NCBI GenBank assembly: GCA_032622095.1
Contig: CP136068.1
Coordinates: 12,135,729-12,199,728, forward strand
Length of the DNA stretch: 64,000 bases
Direction of reading: 5' to 3'
Source: Siphonodentalium dalli
Lineage: Eukaryota > Mollusca > Scaphopoda > Gadilida > Siphonodentaliidae
This document shows, one piece after another, positions 57,632 through 64,000 of the stretch; the stretch's first letter is position 1, and each line of letters starts with the position of its first letter. Both the position numbers and the translations under genes were made by a program. The notes beneath the pieces were generated by a model that was not told the DNA's origin, made no database searches, and saw only the letters and a program-made list of their open reading frames with translations.

Positions 57632-59214
57632 TTTACTATAAATGTATAGTGTAAAATATTGTTCGTTCATATCAAGAATCAACTATATATTGTTCAACTT
57701 TGCGTCAAAATATTACACATAAATTACATTAAAACATTTAGAACCATTATTATAGGGGATTGAGCGGGTGAGGGGGTGATATGTGCAATGTAATTTCGCG
57801 GACTTGGGAATTTGCATTAAGTTGAAAATTTAGAAAGATTCTAAATAACTATCGCCGTGATTGATGTTATTGAAAATAATTTTCCAGAAAATGTAATGGT
57901 CACAACGGGGGGGGGGGGGGGGGGTGGGGATGGGTATCGGAAAAAAATCGAGATTAGTGCGTTGTATCACACTCCCGATAGCAGATATTTCCATTGCCAT
58001 GTATTTTTTTTCCAAATCCATGTTTAAAGGTAAATTATGACAAATAAACAATTTGAAATGTCAAGGCTTAAGAAACTGGACCAAATAAATCATTAATCAA
58101 GAGCAGGGGTCCCATGCATTTAATTTAATTTAATTCAATTTAATCGGACATTTCCTTATTTTGAACCACAATTTTTCGTTCCGTCTTAATATAATTTTGA
58201 GAGTTTTTGCTGTTATATTGTATATCCAGTCCAGCAATAATTTATTCTCAAATGATGAATTGGAACTATCAAAACTAGCTCCGACCTCAATTCATTTCAG
58301 AAACACGGAACGAAATACACCCGCATCCAATGCGGATTACGTTCCGATTGCAAAACTACTATCATTCCCTATTTATCCGTGTCAACCAAACCCATCGATA
58401 ACATATTAGAAATAATAGCACGAAAATCTGACTTAATCCATCTAACGGTAATATGCTTTCAAACACGGCAAGGATGTTACAAATAAAACTCCACTGTAAA
58501 GCAAGATAAACGCACGCATGATTTACAATTAAATTACCAATTTGTATCGTTACTGCGAAAACAGAAAAAGGTATTCTCGTCTCAGGTTCAAGTCTCGGTT
58601 TATACAAAAATCTCAGACCAGGGGGGTACTAGGTCTCAGTTGTAGACTATTACCTATAACACACATAATTATCGATTATATTACATTTTGTCCAGTTCAT
58701 ATATAATTATAATCTTTCTTCTACACGGCATATCAATAAAAGACCATTCCTATTTGGTTAACATAAAGATAAATGCTTCAAAAAAATACATATGTTTCTG
58801 TTACCAGAACTTGTACGTTACCACATGGTTCGAATTATGAACAGACCGACACAGGCTTGAATGACAATAAGAAGGCAAACCATTGTTTACGTAAACCTGA
58901 GTTTCAAAAAGACGAGAATACGGACCAGTGCTGACCAATAATCCCAGCTTACTCGCCTCGAAGCTGGGTAACACATGGCGATCACCGTGGTTTCGGTCTG
59001 GTCCAGACTATAGTTTACATGAAACCCTGGTCTAGACCAGGGACCAGAATTCGGCCGTAACAGTCCACACTCCACAGTTGTGAAACCTTCTTTCCAAAAA
59101 ATAGCATTTCCGACAATAAAAATACGGTTATATACATATAGTCCGGCCGACGAGGCACTGAACCTAGATTTGGCGCATAAAGTTTTTTCTCAACGGTTTA
59201 TGATAGTTTAGGTT
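57632..59214. other. No gene; G-run and small palindromes
   Basis: A run of 18 G at 57,907-57,924 and a (TTTAA)n stretch at about 58,118-58,145 are visible. At 59,000-59,043 there is a small inverted repeat GGTCTGGTCCAGAC ... CTGGTCTAGACCAG. Short ORFs have no domain. Confidence 0.55.
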
Positions 59215-60185
59215 TCCCATTGGCGGGAATGTGGGTATATAGGGAGTGCCCTCGTGGTCATGTGTGGGATGTATATGTATATAGTTTGTGGCTCCACTGT
59301 CATTTGTTGTGTATATGTAAACAGGGAATAGCCATATGCTCATGGATTAGGTGTATATGTATAATATTGAGTGGCTATATGGCCATGGTGTGGCCATTAG
59401 GAATACATGCATGGAGTGACAGTATGGTCAACTGTATGATCTCGAATGTGGTTTATGAGTATACGGCGATTGGCTGAGTTGTCATGGATGAGGTGTATAT
59501 GCAATTATGGGGTGTATGGATGGTCGTGTGCGCGGTATTAGTATACATATAATTAGACGTGCTGTAAAGCCATTGATGGGGTCTATATGTATACTATATA
59601 TACCTGGAGAGACTATATGGTTATGGTTTGGGTGTATGTATATCATGAGTGGCGATGTGGCCTTGTTTGAGGCAAATAGATATGCAGGGAGTGACTTGAT
59701 GACCAATGATGATGCGAATAAGTATACGATAATTGATCATGAATGTGGAGAATAGGTATACAAGGAGTGACTATATGGTCATGGTGGGGTGGTTTATATG
59801 TATGTATTGGGTGGCTATCTGGCCATGTGGTGAATATATATACAGAGAGTGACTGTATGGCCAATGGTGAGGCGAATAGGTATACAAAAAGTGACCGTAT
59901 TATCATAAATGTGGCGAATATGTATACAGAATGATTATATGGTCATGTGTGAGGCATAGGAGTATACATGGTGTATCTGCATGGTTACTCCTGGCTGTAT
60001 GGTCATGTGTGGGGTGTACGGGTATAACCAAGTGTGGTTGTATGGTAATGCGTGGGGTGTATGTGTTTAAAGCGAGTAACACGTGGTCATTTGTGTGTTG
60101 TTCATGTATATATGGAGTGGCTGTATGGTCATGGGTGGGTTCTACATCTGTACATCTGAGTGACTATTTCCACAATAACTCAATG
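59215..60185. repeat. 42-bp minisatellite, second locus
   Basis: These are the same degenerate units as at 46.0-48.3 kb (GTGGCTATATGGCCATGG, GGTGTATATGTATA, GGGAGTGACTG), with about 23 units by length. It continues directly into a right-arm copy of the 5-kb foldback, so it is a half element rather than an independent array. Confidence 0.88.
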
Positions 60186-60785
60186 ATATGTTAATCCACA
60201 GAGAGATAATGTCAGAGTCTTCTCCATATTGATGGCTTTTTATATGCACAATGGGGAAAACTGTTTTCCTCACAAAAGTTTAAAAATTGATAAATTTTTA
60301 TGCTAATGGCCAGAATTGTTATGTTAATGGGACAGAGTAGCCACATAATATGAGCCAATTGCCGTTCAAAAACACGGCAAAATTCCATACTGCATCCCTT
60401 AAAACGAATGTGTCATGCCTCATAAGGTACTGGGACAACCGGAATATAACATTTAGTTTTCATTTGTTTACGTATCATGCTTAATAATCAAGTGAGTTAC
60501 AATATGCTAACATTTCGGAACAGCAGAGAATATTATTCGGAATATATGTGACAAATCAACGTTTTACTAAATTTGTTTGCCATTCATTTTTGCAACCATC
60601 TTGAGTATTTTTGTCTAAAAGACAGCAGTGTGAAATTTTTAAGACACATCAAAATAATAAGCTCCTTTGATCGCAAACGTAGTTATATTTTACTTGAAAA
60701 AATTTGTCAAAAAGTGATTTTTTGCAAATTTTAATGTCAAGTTTGTGGTAGAACAATCCAATATTTCTGGTAATGTCAGTGGCTA
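60186..60785 (+). mobile_element. Partial right arm of the 5-kb foldback
   Basis: It follows the right arm at 48,270-48,910 block by block: GGGACAGAGTAGCCACATAA, TACTGCATCCCTTAAA, CTGGGACAACC(G/A)GAATATAA, CATTT(C/T)GGAACAGC, TTCTGGTAAT(G/T)TCAGTGG. Homology ends at about 60,785, where a LINE fragment begins. The outer half of the arm and the whole left arm are missing. Confidence 0.88.
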
Positions 60786-61047
60786 CATTAGTAACGATGA
60801 TCTCTACCAAAATCACCTACTTCAGACGAACAAGTACACATGTGGACTAATCGAAACTGCTGATCATTTCTTACTGTACTGGCACAAATACCTGCGCATT
60901 AGAAACGAAACCTTCTCTGTTTTAAATCGCAGTCTCTGGATAACAGACGTTCTATTGAAAGGGTCCACTTCGTACTCGATAATCATTAATTGTACCATAT
61001 TCGAAGCAACTCAGTCATTTATACTTTCTATAAATAGATTCAAATAA
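60786..61047 (+). pseudogene. LINE 6 C-terminal fragment
   Basis: The frame reads SNDDLYQNHLLQTNKYTCGL, IETADHFLLYWHKYLRI and, near the end, IFEATQSFILSINRFK. The pattern C-G-x-I-E-T-x-x-H-F-L-L and the final ...IFxAxQxFILxxxRF match the end of CR1-like LINE ORF2. The knuckle cysteines are partly lost (YTCG; Tyr in place of the last Cys). Only the last about 85 codons remain. Confidence 0.75.
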
Positions 61048-62520
61048 ACTTATTATCAAAGGTTAACTAACACTTCAAAGTTGTCATCTCGATCTGCTAA
61101 TTGAATGAATCGAATCATTGCATCATGCAACCTGAGCAAAATAGCTGTGTTTATATAGGCATAACGATCAAGTGACTCATATCGACTGGCAATTCGTTTG
61201 GCTAATCTATAAGTAATAGTAAAATGAATCAAACGTTAATTTCAAATTTATAAATTATACTGATATATACAGAGCAGTGATCATCTCATTTTTTAAATTT
61301 GTCATAATGTCTTGTTTCTTTTTTCATTCTCTAAATTCGACCTTTACTTCATCCATGTCTCTGTTTCCCACTTCATATCTCTTGTCTCCTACCTCTCGAT
61401 ATCTAATTCTATCTTTCCATTACGCATATACTGTTCTTTTCTGAGGAGATGGCTCCATATAAGCGCCTGGCGCTTGATGTCAAATCCTCTTCTCTCCCAG
61501 ACTTATCATATTTACATATATATGAACATCATCTTGTAAATTATTGTATAAATCTGGGATACCAAATAAATCATGTTTACACTAATAATAATTTACCAAA
61601 ATGCATCAGCAATGTTAGTATTTTATGTATTATATTAGTCGAATTTATTCAGCAATCACATCTTTGTAAGCGATTCGATGGCATGTTGGTGTTGTTTTGT
61701 TCCATCAATATCAATTAAACGGACTTGTTTGGTTGGAGTCAACATCAATATTGATTGTACCTGTATAACTTGTTTTCGCTGAAGAAGGCCATGTGGCCGA
61801 AATTTTCCATTAAGAGTGTTGCGTTGATATTTGTTGGATCACAATCTGGGCTGGACTATATATTGCATTAATATTTATTTATACTAGATATGCAGTGGTG
61901 CATACATCAATAATCATCAAGATGCCAAATATATATGATCAAGGATATAGGGATCTGACATAAAGCACTATACACATGCGTATTCTATGGGTCATTTCCC
62001 GTATTATTTAATGTAAAGGCTATTCACATGATTTTACATTTTGTATTTATATGTTTATTGTTGGTATTGTACACGGTGCTAGATATGTATATGGATCTGA
62101 CATTAAGCAATATACCGATGCTTATGCTATGTGTTATCTCGCGAGTTATTTAAATGGTCATTACATATGAGTATAAATTGTTATATGTTTAATATTTACA
62201 TGGTACAATTTAGGCATAATATAATGGATAAATACATGTTCATGCATAAGTCTACATACAAATAATGAGAGATACTAATATTTCGCAATTCGGGTGCCAG
62301 TACACAGACCGTCTCGTCCAAATGACATGGTTACTTAATATATTTATATGGCCCTCGACCAAATTTGTCGCTGATAATTGTTTCAATGCTGCCTTCAGAA
62401 TATCCAAATGGCGTTTACCAATCAATCGATACACATAGTGAGATTTCACCGCATCAATTATATACTTGAAGGCGTACTGTACACTCAATCCGGCCATGTA
62501 TGGGACCATCTCCTTTTTCA
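61048..62520. other. No gene; retroposon-like tail near 61.75 kb
   Basis: At 61,778-61,803, CGCTGAAGAAGGCCATGTGG and CCGAAA resemble the conserved end of some Penelope-like/retrozyme elements. No RT or GIY-YIG text is visible beside it. Two similar units (GATCTGACAT(A/T)AAGCA near 61,950 and 62,093) form a diverged direct repeat. Confidence 0.4.
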
Positions 62521-62522
62521 CT

Positions 62523-62762
62523 CAACAGAATATATGCAACAAATTAATTAATTTGAGCCAAGGATTATAGTGCAACATACACCCATGTGTGTTATGAGCG
62601 ATACAAACAACATGGTAATTATAATGAAAATTAGTTTATGACTCGAGCCATCAACTCATTTTTAGAATAATTATCATGTTTGTTGTATCGTTCACAGATA
62701 ACATGTGTGTGTTTTGCATTAATCTAAGGCTCAAATTAATTCATTTGCAGACGTTCTGTTGA
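62523..62762. mobile_element. 240-bp foldback (palindromic MITE-like) in first coding intron
   Basis: The left arm (62,523-62,637) reads CAACAGAATATATGCAACAA, ATTAATTAATTTGAGCC, and on to AACAACATGGTAATTAT. The right arm (about 62,650-62,762) is its reverse complement with small differences (ATAATTATCATGTTTGTTG ... GGCTCAAATTAATTCATTTG, TTCTGTTG). There is almost no spacer. It lies 112 bp past the donor of the signal-peptide exon in gene sense. Confidence 0.88.
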
Positions 62763-62873
62763 TTATAAAAGAGGATAGTCCCATAAATGACCAGATTCAG
62801 TGTACAGTCCACCTTTAAACATTGTTTGGATATAAAGCATGCGAATTGCGGTTATTTCCGATTTGTCACTCAC

Positions 62874-62934
62874 CTGTTATTAATATCAGAACGAGTAGGA
62901 CTAATAATCCAAGCGATGGTCCATATAAATACAT
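62874..62934 (-). CDS. Ig gene signal-peptide exon (start codon)
   Basis: The ATG at 62,934 is followed by MYLYGPSLGLLVLLVLILIT and G|, then donor GTGAGT. That is a short n-region and a 14-residue hydrophobic core, a good secretory signal. Context GGAAAAATG has A at -3. The phase-1 end joins the TT of the Ig1 exon to give Val (ITGVCCGG). Upstream, an acceptor GTTTGCTTTTCAG at 62,960 suggests the exon begins at 62,959 with 25 nt of 5'UTR. No other ATG-led hydrophobic exon in the same phase was found. Confidence 0.8.
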
Positions 62935-63289
62935 TTTTCCTTTAAGTATTTTAATTTACCTGAAAAGCAAACACTTGCCGGAGTGTCATTCACCGCGCTG
63001 TCGAATGGCTCCTGTGTGTGTACATAACAGTAATGTCCTCTCTGGGTTCGTTCAAGTTCTCAAATAATGGTGCACAATCTCGTGGAAAATATGCTTTGTG
63101 AAAGTGAATGGGATCATCTAAGTATGACACAATTATATACAAGTCTCCACAAAGAGAAGTACACTATTACATATTCACGTATTTCAATGCCGCGCTCTGT
63201 TCATATGCAATTATACTTCAGAGCAGAGTCGATTTGTAGACCAGGGGCCTATACTATAGAATACAATTTTTGTAATAGCAGGCTTATTT

Positions 63290-63425
63290 GAGCCGTACAG
63301 AAGGTGTCGAGTACTATGGACCACTGTAATCTAACAGCGAACGCGATTTCTTGTAAATCACAAAAAGACGGCAAATCGAGTACTATCGACCACCGTTCGT
63401 TGAACGCACATCTAAACATTTGTGA
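63290..63425. repeat. Two copies of a ~70-bp unit
   Basis: GTCGAGTACTATGGACCACTG and ATCGAGTACTATCGACCACCG, each followed by T...AACG, lie about 70 bp apart. This is in the first (5'UTR) intron of the Ig gene. Confidence 0.8.
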
Positions 63426-63615
63426 TTTTGTCAAGGGAAATTACTCTAATGATATATGCGAATGATATGGCAATGCCTATTTGTGTCAGTTGGTGAGTGA
63501 TTTAGTTGATGAATAAAGGTACATTATGTGTGACTAGTTTCCGATAATTGGGTTATTTTGACCACAATTGCGCACGATGAAAAATATTTTTTTCAGTATC
63601 GTGTGGAATACTTAC

Positions 63616-63690
63616 CATTTTCAGATGTTTGATGCTACATGTTTATTAACGGTTTTGTCGAAAAAGGTCGGCAAACACACACATCGGTTG
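63616..63690 (-). other. Candidate 5'UTR exon of the Ig gene
   Basis: A strong donor AAAATG|GTAAGTATT ends this stretch at 63,616. Spliced to the acceptor at 62,960 it gives an untranslated leader: an ATG at the very end of this exon would run into TAA after two codons of exon 2. The 5' limit is set only by the TATA-like box upstream. Confidence 0.5.
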
Positions 63691-63710
63691 CCTTCAAATG
63701 GCCACATCAA

Positions 63711-63720
63711 CTTTATATAG
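63711..63720 (-). promoter_or_regulatory. TATA-like box upstream of the Ig gene
   Basis: On the minus strand CTATATAAAG lies about 30 bp before the expected start of the candidate 5'UTR exon (about 63,680-63,690). Such boxes occur by chance in AT-rich DNA; the support is its position relative to the donor and signal-peptide exon. Confidence 0.4.
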
Positions 63721-64000
63721 CAATATTACCAAGGATGGAACCTAATTTGTCTAGCTAGCTTTGTCTGGCTGAAATGTTAGTGGGAACATCCAGACCTTAA
63801 TAGTTGAAAAGTTTGAGGTAACATGCAGCTGGAAAAAATCAACCCATGATGGGGGTGCGATGGCTGTTCTCGGACTTGGTATTTTCGACCTGTGTAAAGG
63901 ATGGGTGTTCATTTGGGAATTCCAATGTGGACCAACACTACCTCGTCCAGGGTCTCCGGGGACACCCGACCTCGATTTTAAAACATATATATAGCACCAT

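Larger units (their letters stand above)
31142..63690 (-). other. Ig7-FN3 single-pass adhesion receptor gene (whole model)
   Basis: About 32.5 kb, minus strand. Twelve coding exons are proposed from reading frame, GT/AG sites and domain content. Join codons all read through: G|TT, T|CT, T|GG, T|AT, T|AT, C|AT, T|GT, G|GA, G|AT. All introns from the signal peptide to the end of the TM exon are phase 1, the hallmark of shuffled Ig/FN3 modules. The predicted protein is about 876 residues: signal peptide 1-20, Ig domains to about 705, FN3 706-811, TM exon 812-858, short tail. SP-(Ig)n-FN3-TM is the order of nephrin/SYG-2/Sns-type cell-recognition proteins, and the FN3 has the W-x-P-G-Y-x-x-G...Q-x-F-x-V-Y pattern seen there. 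A lineage-specific Ig adhesion or immune receptor is equally possible. Introns carry MITEs, a 5-kb foldback and LINE 4. Confidence 0.85.

Noticed and set aside
62252-62521. 89-codon minus frame just below the 240-bp palindrome
   Set aside because: No domain recognised and no in-phase splice sites fitting the Ig gene; an extra exon cannot be supported.

Overview
The window is animal nuclear DNA. It is AT-rich by eye, and genes are split by long introns with GT/AG borders. It is crowded with decayed non-LTR retrotransposons, MITE-like foldback elements, minisatellites and homopolymer runs. There are no bacterial operons, Shine-Dalgarno sites or CRISPR arrays. The abundant ACATGTA words, the LINE types, and a tandem repeat ending in GGACGG repeats plus a TATACCCCC/GGGGGTATA hairpin suggest a lophotrochozoan, perhaps a mollusc. 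That taxonomic reading is inference only.

One host gene can be reconstructed, on the minus strand from about 63.69 kb down to 31.14 kb. It has a TATA-like promoter and a probable 5'UTR exon (63.6-63.7 kb), then a signal-peptide exon (62,874-62,934). Seven single-exon Ig-like domains follow (55,059-55,415; 43,292-43,600; 41,531-41,782; 39,446-39,727; 38,524-38,808; 37,243-37,518; 34,939-35,232), then one fibronectin-III exon (32,744-33,061), a transmembrane exon (32,071-32,211) and one or two tiny cytoplasmic exons (31,497-31,524; 31,142-31,169). Every intron from the signal peptide to the end of the TM exon is phase 1, and every join reads through in frame. The model gives about 876 residues with the order SP-Ig7-FN3-TM, as in nephrin/SYG-2-type adhesion receptors, but with a very short tail. 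A separate C2H2 zinc-finger exon-like piece lies on the plus strand in the largest 5' intron (about 55.96-56.20 kb).

Mobile DNA makes up much of the rest. LINE 1 (2.5-4.9 kb, minus) has a 557-residue open RT frame. LINE 2 (20.1-23.9 kb, minus) is dead and split by a MITE. LINE 3 (27.95-30.5 kb, minus) keeps YADD but is frameshifted. LINE 4 (52.2-54.8 kb, plus) is the best preserved, with EN, RT and a zinc-knuckle tail. Smaller LINE pieces lie at 25.4, 51.4 and 60.8 kb. Two MITE-like families sit at TTAA sites: family A (6.8, 22.9, 23.9 and 30.5 kb) and family B, built as a palindrome of palindromes (7.4, 18.2 and 56.3 kb). A hAT-type MITE with an exact 8-bp target duplication lies at 36.5 kb. 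Foldback elements lie at 17.6 and 62.5 kb. A 5-kb foldback with about 1.3-kb arms around a 42-bp minisatellite fills much of the largest internal intron of the Ig gene (44.66-49.72 kb), and a half copy lies at 59.2-60.8 kb.

Several stretches are arrays of short palindromes or tandem units: GTACTCCAGAGTAC at 6.6 kb, CCGAAAGCGACAAA hairpins at 9.9 kb, ten GATATC palindromes at 14.9 kb, and a ~170-bp array with paired GGCCGCCAT boxes at 26.8-27.9 kb. No rRNA or intact tRNA gene was recognised.
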